This document shows, one piece after another, positions 25,816 to 33,703 of a DNA stretch of 64,000 bases. A program made the translations under genes and the position numbers. Source of the stretch: an uncultured Cellulosilyticum sp. (GTDB lineage: Bacteria; Bacillota; Clostridia; Lachnospirales; Cellulosilyticaceae). Positions within the stretch are counted from its first letter, which is position 1. Each line of letters begins with the position of its first letter. Under the pieces are notes generated by a model that was not told the origin of the DNA, ran no database searches, and saw nothing but the letters and a program-made list of their open reading frames with translations. The DNA lies in NCBI GenBank assembly GCA_934725855.1, contig CAKVCL010000001.1:124001-188000 (forward strand), in the 5' to 3' direction.

Positions 25816-27245
25816 TTTTCAGTTGGTGCAAAACGTATACGCATTCGAGGTAATTTTTCTATCTTTGTATAATAGTTTTCCATCCAATCTTCTCCTTGGG
25901 TTGGGTCATTTTCTCCTGATGTTGGTGGTGCAAAAATTTTAAGCGTTAAATCTGTAGCACCTTTTAAGGGATTTTCAAAAAATGCAGACATTAAATCAAT
26001 AGTTTTTGCATGAGGTGCTTTATAAAACCATTTGCCATTAAGCTCCATCATATAATTGCCCTCATCTTCAAAAGTCACTTCACAAAATGTTGGGTTACTT
26101 TCAAAATGAACCGGAATCGCTAATCCTGTTGCATCTTCCGCACCACCCCAACGTAAAACAGTCGGTAAGCTTATCGCCTCCCCTTGATTCATTTCAGGTT
26201 TAAAATAATCTTCCCCAATAAGTTTTTTATACATTTTCAAAATAGGTTGTTCAATCCCTACTTCACTATTATTAGGGTCTTCTATTTCAAGGCCTAGCCT
26301 TCCTCTATCTCTAAATTGATACATGGTAAAACCAGTAAACCAAGTCGCATGGTCTGCTTGAATGCGATCTAGGAAATCTTTGACCATATCCGCTTGTTCA
26401 TAAGGCCCCGTTACATCTCCATCTGCATTAAGTTCAGCCATGACCATTGGTTTCGCTATGCCACCATTTAGTTCTTTATATCTTTCATAAGTTGCTTTGG
26501 TTAAGGCATAAGTGTTTTCATTTCGATAACGCATATGAGTACTTCCACCCGTTTCGGCCACATCATATGGCCATCCCCAGTGTAATGCCAAATATTTATC
26601 CACAGCCCATACATCAGCCGCTAAGATAGACGCTTTAAATTCATCTTCCTTTTCTAGTTTTTTATGACTTAAATCTTGAATATCTGCTGCGCATATAACT
26701 GTTTTAACATTAGGGGCATATTGCTTAATAATCTGATGAAATCTTACAAAGAAATCCCCTACTTCTTGATAGCTATAACGTTTGTTATGTGTAAACCAGT
26801 CTCCTGTTGCCTCATGATTAATTCGTAAATACATACGTCCAAATTTTCTAAGGTCTTTGGCAACCGCTATAAGATACTCATCACTTAATCCGCAGTCAAT
26901 CGTCAAGGTTAAATTGACATCCTGCCCATGTCTACGGACATCTCGCATATAAGTAAATGGCTCATCTTCTGTGTTACCATTTAAGCCGCCCTTATAAGTA
27001 AAATAATCATCATACGGATAATCCCATGCAAACGACACATCTGGATGGGCATGAACCACACTCGCACGACCTGGCCATCCTTCATCCATGGGATAATAGG
27101 TATACATCAAGCTAATTGCTCTATGAGGACGTCCTAATTTATGTAATATGTAATCTTGATTCACATATTCACCACGTTCGCTCCCATCTCCTAAATCCAC
27201 TGCACACTTTGCTTTTCCCATATGTAAGCTATATATTTTCTCCAT
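25812..27245 (-). CDS. putative cytoplasmic glycoside hydrolase (clan GH-A-like)
   Basis: 477 aa without a signal peptide. A TIM-barrel-like N-terminal two thirds carries two acid motifs typical of clan A retaining glycosidases: RINHEATGDWF (about residue 142, acid/base Glu after Asn-His) and VMAELNADGD (about 272, nucleophile Glu on beta-7). GH26 and GH39-type enzymes have comparable sites, but I cannot assign the family or substrate. The last ~110 residues form a beta-rich domain (VHFESNPTFCEVTFEDEGNY). No sugar transporter or regulator is adjacent, so its substrate would be an intracellular glycan or imported oligosaccharide. RBS AGGAG. Confidence 0.65.
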   Translation of the reverse strand: MEKIYSLHMGKAKCAVDLGDGSERGEYVNQDYILHKLGRPHRAISLMYTYYPMDEGWPGRASVVHAHPDVSFAWDYPYDDYFTYKGGLNGNTEDEPFTYMRDVRRHGQDVNLTLTIDCGLSDEYLIAVAKDLRKFGRMYLRINHEATGDWFTHNKRYSYQEVGDFFVRFHQIIKQYAPNVKTVICAADIQDLSHKKLEKEDEFKASILAADVWAVDKYLALHWGWPYDVAETGGSTHMRYRNENTYALTKATYERYKELNGGIAKPMVMAELNADGDVTGPYEQADMVKDFLDRIQADHATWFTGFTMYQFRDRGRLGLEIEDPNNSEVGIEQPILKMYKKLIGEDYFKPEMNQGEAISLPTVLRWGGAEDATGLAIPVHFESNPTFCEVTFEDEGNYMMELNGKWFYKAPHAKTIDLMSAFFENPLKGATDLTLKIFAPPTSGENDPTQGEDWMENYYTKIEKLPRMRIRFAPTEK

Positions 27246-27370
27246 AATCTCCTCCTATAAGCATATGATAGATTTTCATATGCTTATATTATACACAAAT
27301 ATGCCTCACAAGTAATCCTAAAATCTAGACATTCTTTCCCCTAATTATTAAACCTAATACGCACTAAATG

Positions 27371-27402
27371 AAAGGTGTCACCATCAAGTAGCGACACCTT
27401 TG
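27371..27402 (-). terminator. terminator of the feo operon
   Basis: AAAGGTGTC and GACACCTTT form a 9-bp stem with a 13-nt loop, just past the last small feo gene. Confidence 0.82.
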
Positions 27403-27411
27403 ATCCTCTCT

Positions 27412-27561
27412 CTATTTGCCGTGGCATTGTTTTGCCTGACTACATCCAGAGCAGCCACAGCCACAAGTACTTTCTCCATTTTTATGGGCTTTTATTTTTT
27501 TATAAATCACCCATCCCATTAAACCAAACACGATACAAGCAATGATGCATGTTGCTAGCAT
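27412..27561 (-). CDS. FeoB-associated Cys-rich membrane protein
   Basis: A 49-aa gene 15 bp after feoB. One membrane helix (LATCIIACIVFGLMGWVIY, residues 2-20), a Lys-rich stretch, then a cysteine cluster CGCGCSGCSQ (33-42) and CHGK at the end. This is the arrangement of the FeoB-associated Cys-rich family, thought to work as an accessory of the Fe(II) transporter in clostridia, with the cysteines on the cytoplasmic side possibly handling iron. RBS AAGGAGATGG at good spacing. Co-transcribed with feoA-feoA-feoB. Confidence 0.88.
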   Translation of the reverse strand: MLATCIIACIVFGLMGWVIYKKIKAHKNGESTCGCGCSGCSQAKQCHGK

Positions 27562-27576
27562 TTATACCATCTCCTT

Positions 27577-29721
27577 TTACATCTGTGCACTCACTCGTTT
27601 TACGGTACTATTTTTACCTTTACCTACTGTTAATGTGATCATAATCACTGCTATAACAATTACAACTGAAAGGATTGCTTCTATCACACTTCCCCCTAAG
27701 AATAAAGCAGATCCTACCTTATTAATTAATAAGGCAACTAAATAAGCTGTAAAGGTTTGAAAACCAACCGTAATCAGTGTCCATTTCATAGAACCCATTT
27801 CTCTTCGAATGGCTCCAATTGCAGCAAAGCATGGTGCACATAACATATTAAATGCCATAAATGAATAAGCTGATACGGTTGTAAAGTTAGCCGCAATCAT
27901 TGTCCATAAATCTTGTGATTCTTCAGTTGCATCTGCTATACCATAAATCACACCATAAGTTGCCACTACATTTTCTTTTGCAATGAGACCTGTTAAAGTT
28001 GCAACAGCTGCGCCCCAATCGCCAAAGCCAAGTGGTGCAAAAATAGGTGCAATGACCTTTCCAATACTTGCAAGCATACTTGCCTCTGCATCTACCATTT
28101 CTAATGACCAGTTAAAGGATTGTAAAAACCAAATGAGTCCACAAGCCACGAATATAATCGTTCCTGCTTTAATGATAAAGGCTTTTCCTCTGTCCCACAT
28201 GTGAATGAGTACCCCTTTAGCAGCAGGGATATGATAATTTGGAAGTTCCATTACAAATGGTGCAGGTTCACCTGCAAATACACTTATCTGTTTTAATATA
28301 ATACCGCAAATAATAATCATCGCAATGCCTAAAAAGTAAACAGATGGTGCGACCCATGATGCGCCTCCAAATAAGGCCCCTGCAAATAAAGCAATAATTG
28401 GTAATTTAGCACCACAAGGAATAAACGTAGTGAGCATAATCGTCATTTTACGGTCTTTGTCATTTTCAAGTGTACGAGAAGCCATAATCCCTGGCACCCC
28501 ACAGCCTGAACCGATTAACATTGGAATAAATGATTTTCCTGATAATCCAAACCTTCTAAAAATACGATCCATAATAAAGGCAACACGCGCCATATAACCA
28601 CAGTCTTCTAAAATAGCTAAGAAAAAGAACAATAACATAATTTGTGGCACAAATCCCAAAACGGATCCTACTCCACCAATAATGCCATCTACAACTAATG
28701 CCGTAAGCCATGGTGCAACATTTGCGCCTTCCATGAAGCTTTGGACATTCCCCTGTATAATCTCTCCAAATAAAACATCATTCGTCCAATCAGTTACGAT
28801 GGTTCCTACTGAACTTACTGAAATATAATAAACAACCCACATCACTAAAGCAAAAATAGGAAGCGCCAAGATACGATTCGTTACGATTTTATCAATTTTA
28901 TCAGAAATGGTTTCCTGACCTTTCTTCGCCTTTTTAACCGTTTGGCTCACAACATTTCCTATGTATGCATAACGTTCTCCTGTTATAATACTTTCTGCAT
29001 CATCATCTAGCTGTTTTTCACATTGAAGGGTGCAAGCCTCAATTTGTTTTTTTACTGTATCCTCTAATGTGATTGACTTAAGGACTTCTTCATCTCTTTC
29101 GAAAAGCTTAATGGCAAGCCATTTTTTTGACACCTTACTAGTACTTACACTGTCCGTTATTAATCCCTCAATCTGACTTAATGCACTTTTAACTTCATTT
29201 ATCATTGGTAACGTAAAATTTTGAGCTTTATGCTTATAAGCAAGTTCAACCGCTTTATTCGTTACCTCCTCAATACCTTCTTCTTTTAAAGCAGAAATTT
29301 CAATGACTGGACAGCCAAATAACTTTGAAAGTTTTTGAAGGTCAAACTGATCGCCATTTTTTCGAATCAAATCCATCATATTTAAGGCGATAACAATTGG
29401 TACGCCTAATTCCATTAATTGAGTGGTTAAATATAAGTTTCTTTCAATATTCGTCGCATCCACGATATTAATAATAACATCTGGCTCATCTTCTATAATA
29501 AATTTTCTTGTGACCACTTCTTCAAGTGTATAAGGTGATAACGAATACACCCCTGGTAAATCTACAATCTCAACCTCTTTATTCTTCTTGTATTTACCTG
29601 CCTTTTTTTCAACTGTAACCCCTGGCCAGTTGCCTACATATTGTGTGGCTCCTGTTAAGGCATTAAATAATGTCGTTTTTCCACTATTAGGGTTTCCTGC
29701 TAATCCTATTTTTACAGACAT
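27577..29721 (-). CDS. feoB: ferrous iron transporter FeoB
   Basis: 714-aa inner-membrane Fe(II) transporter. The N-terminal G domain has G1 GNPNSGKTT (9-17), NWPGVTVEKK, G3 DLPGVYSLSPY, and G4 NMMD, followed by a helical GDI-like domain (about 170-265) and 8 or more membrane segments. The two gate repeats are visible: GSGCGVPGIMASR and MLCAPCFAAIGAIRRE, each with a key Cys. Third gene of feoA-feoA-feoB; gaps of 12-22 bp show one operon. Expected to be induced under iron limitation through the Fur-like dyad at 30231. Confidence 0.97.
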   Translation of the reverse strand: MSVKIGLAGNPNSGKTTLFNALTGATQYVGNWPGVTVEKKAGKYKKNKEVEIVDLPGVYSLSPYTLEEVVTRKFIIEDEPDVIINIVDATNIERNLYLTTQLMELGVPIVIALNMMDLIRKNGDQFDLQKLSKLFGCPVIEISALKEEGIEEVTNKAVELAYKHKAQNFTLPMINEVKSALSQIEGLITDSVSTSKVSKKWLAIKLFERDEEVLKSITLEDTVKKQIEACTLQCEKQLDDDAESIITGERYAYIGNVVSQTVKKAKKGQETISDKIDKIVTNRILALPIFALVMWVVYYISVSSVGTIVTDWTNDVLFGEIIQGNVQSFMEGANVAPWLTALVVDGIIGGVGSVLGFVPQIMLLFFFLAILEDCGYMARVAFIMDRIFRRFGLSGKSFIPMLIGSGCGVPGIMASRTLENDKDRKMTIMLTTFIPCGAKLPIIALFAGALFGGASWVAPSVYFLGIAMIIICGIILKQISVFAGEPAPFVMELPNYHIPAAKGVLIHMWDRGKAFIIKAGTIIFVACGLIWFLQSFNWSLEMVDAEASMLASIGKVIAPIFAPLGFGDWGAAVATLTGLIAKENVVATYGVIYGIADATEESQDLWTMIAANFTTVSAYSFMAFNMLCAPCFAAIGAIRREMGSMKWTLITVGFQTFTAYLVALLINKVGSALFLGGSVIEAILSVVIVIAVIMITLTVGKGKNSTVKRVSAQM

Positions 29722-29743
29722 TTGATTGGCTCCTCTCTCTTAC

Positions 29744-29965
29744 TTATTCTACGATAATCATTTCTGCGTCTGCTTTACGTAAAGAAAGTTCGTAATTTCT
29801 TACCGTGACTTGAATGGGGTCTCCAAGCGGTGCAACCTTTCGTACAAATATCTCGCATCCTTTTGTAATGCCCATATCCATAATTCTTCTTCGTACTGCC
29901 CCACACCCTTCAATTTTAGTCACTTGTGCAATCTCTCCACACTTCACTTCTTTAAGACTTCTCAT
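29744..29965 (-). CDS. feoA: FeoA family protein (second copy)
   Basis: 73-aa SH3-like cytoplasmic protein that partners FeoB. Signature features: EIAQVTKIEG, RRRIMDMGITKGCEIFVRKVAPLGDPIQVTVRNYELSLRKADAEMIIV. It fits the classic FeoA consensus better than the upstream copy (DMGITKG and PLGDP are complete). RBS GGAGGG precedes the start. Confidence 0.93.
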   Translation of the reverse strand: MRSLKEVKCGEIAQVTKIEGCGAVRRRIMDMGITKGCEIFVRKVAPLGDPIQVTVRNYELSLRKADAEMIIVE

Positions 29966-29977
29966 TGTTTCTCCCTC

Positions 29978-30196
29978 CTAAACCATAATACGACTTGCCA
30001 TGGACTGTCCTAATGCAATTCTTGAATCTTTAATATTCACGATTAGGTTTTCTCCATTTTTGGAAATGATCGTTACCTCTTCTCCCACAATAAATCCCAA
30101 TGAACTTAAAAATTTCTTAGTCTCATCATTTCCTGTTATCTTTTTTATAGGATAAATTTCACCTTCTTGACCAATGATTAATGGCATTTTGTTCAC
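29978..30196 (-). CDS. feoA: FeoA family protein (first copy)
   Basis: 72-aa FeoA-like protein, first gene of the operon. It keeps the SH3-like pattern (KKITGNDETKKFLSSLGFIVGEEVTII, NLIVNIKDSRIALGQSMASRIMV) but lacks the canonical PLGDP loop, so the two tandem copies have diverged. Tandem feoA genes are common in clostridia; why two are needed is not settled. RBS AAGAGGGTG. Confidence 0.9.
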   Translation of the reverse strand: MNKMPLIIGQEGEIYPIKKITGNDETKKFLSSLGFIVGEEVTIISKNGENLIVNIKDSRIALGQSMASRIMV

Positions 30197-30230
30197 CCTC
30201 TTCTTTTTAATAAACTAAAGTTTATGCTTT

Positions 30231-30282
30231 GATAATGACTTTCATTGATTTAAATTATAGAATATCATTTTTATTTTGTCAA
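30231..30282 (-). promoter_or_regulatory. feo promoter with Fur-like operator
   Basis: Minus strand TTGACA (30277-30282), exact 17-bp spacer, TATAAT (30254-30259): near-consensus. The start region is overlapped by a dyad at 30231-30250 (GATAATGA, CTT, TCATTGAT) that resembles a Fur box (GATAAT/ATTATC type). A TAAACTAAAGTTTA palindrome at about 30210-30223 follows. Iron repression is inferred from position and the target genes. Confidence 0.7.
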
Positions 30283-30392
30283 ATTAATGTTTTACACTTT
30301 TTATCTAAAGTTTTTCTCTAATCCTGTCGATAAATGTTAATAACAGTAATTTATCTGCTATTTTGTTGTACTTGCAAGGAGGTGTATTAACT

Positions 30393-30821
30393 ATGATGAA
30401 CTTTAAATTTGATTGGGATCCCATGCTAGAATTGCACATTCCCCGTATAGACCAACAACATAAGAAATTTTTTGAAATTGGCCGCACGATTGAACAACTC
30501 TTGCTTATTCACTGTGCTGGAGTTACAGATAAGCAACTTTTAAATATACTTTATGATTTACGTGATTTTATTACTTATCATTTTTATGATGAAGAAGCCA
30601 TTATGGAACAGGTTCAATATCCAGATATAGAACATCACAAAGCTGAACATCATGAATTCATTAAATACATCAATGGCATTGATTATACAAAGCTTTGTGA
30701 ACAGCCTTTTGAGCAACTGTCCATTATTGAAGACCATATGGTAGATTTAGTCTTTAATCATTTAGTTAAGGAAGATCAAAAAATTATAAAATACTACTTT
30801 GATGTCATCAGAGATATATAA
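30393..30821 (+). CDS. bacteriohemerythrin
   Basis: 142-aa single-domain hemerythrin, a four-helix protein with a di-iron centre that binds O2. Ligands are visible in the family order: HIPRIDQQHKKFFE (His plus Asp), YHFYDEEAIM (HxxxE), HHKAEHHEFI (HxxxH) and NHLVKED (HxxxxD). The start at 30393 has AAGGAGG 11 nt upstream; a second ATG follows directly. In an anaerobe it probably buffers or delivers oxygen to protective enzymes, or stores iron. It lies divergent from the feo operon. A perfect terminator follows. Confidence 0.92.
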   Translation: MMNFKFDWDPMLELHIPRIDQQHKKFFEIGRTIEQLLLIHCAGVTDKQLLNILYDLRDFITYHFYDEEAIMEQVQYPDIEHHKAEHHEFIKYINGIDYTKLCEQPFEQLSIIEDHMVDLVFNHLVKEDQKIIKYYFDVIRDI

Positions 30822-30825
30822 ATAA

Positions 30826-30856
30826 AAAAAGGAAGCTTTAATAAGCTTCCTTTTTT
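30826..30856 (+). terminator. terminator of the hemerythrin gene
   Basis: AAAAAAAGGAAGCTT pairs with AAGCTTCCTTTTTTT around a short TAATA loop. Confidence 0.93.
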
Positions 30857-30911
30857 TATTTATCCAATAATTGACTCATAACACCCTTAAGTTCATCCAC
30901 ATTCTTCCGTT

Positions 30912-31064
30912 TTAATGAGCTATTTTAACCGTTTCTTGCTTCTGTGGTCTACGATTTTCTATAATACTGCCTCTAAGCTTATCTTTATGATAAAGCATGG
31001 CAATATAAATATTTTTTTCTCCCCCTCTAGCTCTGTAATAGCAAATTGTTTCACCTTTTTTCAT
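30912..31064 (-). CDS. small basic protein, 50 aa, possibly frameshifted
   Basis: A minus-strand ATG with a strong AGGAGG RBS at good spacing opens 50 codons: MKKGETICYYRARGG..., ending QKQETVKIAH. In the neighbouring frame the sequence goes on as NSSLKRKNVDELKGVMSQLLDK to a stop at 30856, which reads like a natural C-terminus. One extra A in the AAAA run near 30928 would join both into a ~70-aa protein. So this is either a 50-aa protein or a longer gene with a one-base loss or sequencing error. Basic, soluble, no family recognised. It is the only coding content I see between 30822 and 31333; 31065-31333 otherwise holds AT-rich upstream DNA. Confidence 0.6.
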   Translation of the reverse strand: MKKGETICYYRARGGEKNIYIAMLYHKDKLRGSIIENRRPQKQETVKIAH

Positions 31065-31333
31065 CTTGTTTTCCTCCTGATATCTTCCCGTTTATTCTAT
31101 GTAATTATTATTCAAAAGACGTCGAACATTTGTTTTATCTTTTACAGTATAGCACGTAGCGAACATTTGTTCTAGTACTTTTTTAAAATAATTATCTATT
31201 CATTACTCTATGAGAAGTGGCCTCTATTTATGCGGAATTTATTTTAGAAAAGTATTTTTAATCTGTAGATATTGTATATTGTCATTTTTTTAGTTATTAT
31301 GAATGAGATAATAGACTTAAGTAGGAGGACATT

Positions 31334-32590
31334 ATGAATTCATTTCAAGACCGTCTTGAAAAAATCACAAGACGTTACCGTATATTTTTTAAATGGCTAG
31401 CTTTAGCTTGTATTGTAGGAATCGTAGTCGGTAGCATTGGCACTTTATTTCATTATGCGATTGCCAAAGCAACTACAATTAGAACGACTTATCCTTGGCT
31501 TACTTTTTTCCTTCCTTTAGCAGGCTTACTGATTGTTTTTCTCTATCAACTTACGGATCAATCAAATGATATAAGTACCAATTTAGTCCTTGAATCTATT
31601 CGTTCATCTAAGCATCTGCCACTCGTTATGGCGCCATTAATTTTTATTTCTACTACATTAACCCACCTTGTTGGAGGGTCTTCAGGACGAGAAGGTGCTG
31701 CGCTTCAACTTGGTGGAAGCCTTTCTACCTTTATTGGAGATTGCTTTCATTTAGATAAGAACGACTTACATATTCTTACGATGTGTGGTATGAGTGCTGC
31801 CTTTTCTGCACTTTTTAGAACGCCTATTGGTGCAACCGTCTTTGCTATGGAAGTGGTGAGTGTCGGGATTATGTACTATGTGGCTTTAGTGCCTTGCATT
31901 ATCGCTTCACTTCTTGGCTATGCCATTTCTGGATACTTTGGCGTAGAATCCACTTCTTTTAAGCTTAAGCTGCTCTCTACATTTGATGCGCTTACACTGA
32001 TTAAAGTGGTTGGTTTAGGCATTCTCTGTGCTATTTTAAGTATTTGTTTTTGTAACGCTTTGCATCTTGCCCATAAAATTTATTCTAAATACCTGAAAAA
32101 CCCTTATTGGCGCGTGGTTGTTGGAAGTTGCTTGCTTATTGTCCTTATCCTGATTCTTCCTGCAGAGGATTATTTAGGGGCAGGTATGCCTGTTATTGAA
32201 AAAGCGCTTTTTGGCTCTGCGCATTATGAAGCGTTTCTACTTAAAATTCTTTTTACAGCGATTACTTTAGGCGCTGGATTTAAAGGTGGTGAAATTGTCC
32301 CTTCTTTCTTTGTAGGGGCCACCTTTGGTGCTGCCTTTGGTCCTTTATTAGGGCTGCCAAGTTCTTTTTCAGCGAGTTTAGGGCTTATCGCTTTATTCTG
32401 TGGTGTAACCAATTGCCCAATGACTTCATTTATATTAAGTACTGAAATGTTTGGTGACCAAGGAAGCATTTATTTTATGCTCATTATTGCCATTAGCTAT
32501 ATGCTTTCTGGATATAGTGGACTTTACTCCAAGCAAAAGATGATGTATTCCAAATTTAGACCACAATTCTTAAATCAGCTTACCCATTAG
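31334..32590 (+). CDS. ClC-family chloride channel/antiporter
   Basis: 418-aa inner-membrane protein with about 10-12 segments. Selectivity motifs: GGSSGREGAALQLGGS (GxxGREGP site; the final residue is Ala, not Pro), and GGEIVPSFFVGATFGAAFG (GxFxP-type). A 'proton glutamate' would be the Glu of GREG. It has no CBS domains. Members move Cl- either passively or in exchange for H+; which one applies cannot be told from sequence alone. RBS GGAGGA is 6 nt before the ATG. Single gene with terminator. Confidence 0.92.
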   Translation: MNSFQDRLEKITRRYRIFFKWLALACIVGIVVGSIGTLFHYAIAKATTIRTTYPWLTFFLPLAGLLIVFLYQLTDQSNDISTNLVLESIRSSKHLPLVMAPLIFISTTLTHLVGGSSGREGAALQLGGSLSTFIGDCFHLDKNDLHILTMCGMSAAFSALFRTPIGATVFAMEVVSVGIMYYVALVPCIIASLLGYAISGYFGVESTSFKLKLLSTFDALTLIKVVGLGILCAILSICFCNALHLAHKIYSKYLKNPYWRVVVGSCLLIVLILILPAEDYLGAGMPVIEKALFGSAHYEAFLLKILFTAITLGAGFKGGEIVPSFFVGATFGAAFGPLLGLPSSFSASLGLIALFCGVTNCPMTSFILSTEMFGDQGSIYFMLIIAISYMLSGYSGLYSKQKMMYSKFRPQFLNQLTH

Positions 32591-32603
32591 TTTTTTAAGT
32601 GTC

Positions 32604-32653
32604 AAAAAGACACCCACAAAGTCAGGAGATTTTTCCTATTTGTGGGTGCCTTT
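32604..32653. terminator. bidirectional terminator
   Basis: GACACCCACAAA pairs with TTTGTGGGTGCC, with flanking A and T tracts, between converging clC and dut. Confidence 0.9.
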
Positions 32654-32677
32654 TTCATTTAAAATGGATTGACTTTC

Positions 32678-33175
32678 TTACTTACCAGAAGATCCTAAAC
32701 GACCTGTTCCTCTTTCGGATTCAAATTTAAGGAGTTCTTCATAAGAAATTTCTTCTGTATAGAGTTTTGGGACTTCAACCATAAGGCATTGACTGATTCC
32801 TTTTTCATAAGGATAGATAATAACATCTTCTCTGCCTTCAAAAGCCTTGCAGTGAGCTTTCATAATGACAAGTGTCTTATCATTATGATTGGTAACAGGG
32901 ACAAACCATTCTCCACGATAGCCTGAATCGACTACCCCAGCTCTTTGCCCCATCCCTTTTATTCCTGTGGAGCCACGTTCTTTTAAAATGGCTACATAAT
33001 CACTTGAAAAGGCAGACGCCAAACCAGTAGAAACCATTTTTGTTTCATGCGGTGGAATCTCAAGATACTCCTCCTCAAAACATGCATAGATGTCAAATGC
33101 CCCATCTTCTACTCTTTTAGATGGAATAATAGCTCCTTCTCTTGTTTTCGCAAAATAAATTTTTTGATGATCCAT
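32678..33175 (-). CDS. dut: dUTP diphosphatase (dUTPase)
   Basis: Hydrolyses dUTP to dUMP, keeping uracil out of DNA and feeding thymidylate synthesis. 165 aa, trimeric beta-type. Motifs: GAFDIYA (motif 1), ERGSTGIKGM (motif 2, normally PRSS), GVVDSGYRGEW (motif 3, catalytic Asp and Tyr), ISQCLM (motif 4) and C-terminal RGTGRLGSSGK (motif 5, glycine-rich lid). Last gene of the nrdD-nrdG-dut operon (12-bp gap), which makes sense because all three act on deoxynucleotide pools. Confidence 0.92.
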   Translation of the reverse strand: MDHQKIYFAKTREGAIIPSKRVEDGAFDIYACFEEEYLEIPPHETKMVSTGLASAFSSDYVAILKERGSTGIKGMGQRAGVVDSGYRGEWFVPVTNHNDKTLVIMKAHCKAFEGREDVIIYPYEKGISQCLMVEVPKLYTEEISYEELLKFESERGTGRLGSSGK

Positions 33176-33187
33176 GGGTCAAACTCC

Positions 33188-33688
33188 TTAAGCTAAATTC
33201 AATAATATGGGTTTATTTTCTTTTAATGAGGGGGGTACATCAATGATGCGCTGATTGCTGCTCCCTCTAAAACGTAATCGTAAATCTTTTAGGTTCTCAA
33301 CAAAAGGGCCATCGACTAATACATCACAATAAGATAAAATCTCTCGCTTATGCGCATCTTTTATAATGACTTCAAAGGTATCTCCTGAATATAACCAAAT
33401 AGACTTATCCGTTTCTTCTTTAATACGTCTTAATAGTTTGGGCATGGCAGCATCCTGTTGCATGGGTTCACCCCCTAGAATAGATACCCCATGAACATTA
33501 TCATTTTTTACATAACTCATAAATAATTCTTCTGCTTCACTATCCCAAGGTTTTCCATAGTGAAAATCCTGATAGGCTTTATTAAAGCACCCTGGGCAGT
33601 GATGATGACAGCCAGATACAAATAAAGTTGCACGGACTCCTAACCCATTTGCAATATCATACTTTCTCATTTGTGCATAGTACATCAT
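33188..33688 (-). CDS. nrdG: anaerobic ribonucleotide reductase activase NrdG
   Basis: Radical SAM enzyme, 166 aa, that installs the glycyl radical on NrdD. The cluster motif GCHHHCPGCFN (CxxxCxxC) is at about 26-36; SILGGEPM is the SAM-binding GGE motif. It follows nrdD by 15 bp. Confidence 0.96.
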   Translation of the reverse strand: MMYYAQMRKYDIANGLGVRATLFVSGCHHHCPGCFNKAYQDFHYGKPWDSEAEELFMSYVKNDNVHGVSILGGEPMQQDAAMPKLLRRIKEETDKSIWLYSGDTFEVIIKDAHKREILSYCDVLVDGPFVENLKDLRLRFRGSSNQRIIDVPPSLKENKPILLNLA

Positions 33689-33703
33689 AACGCCTCAAAT
33701 CTA

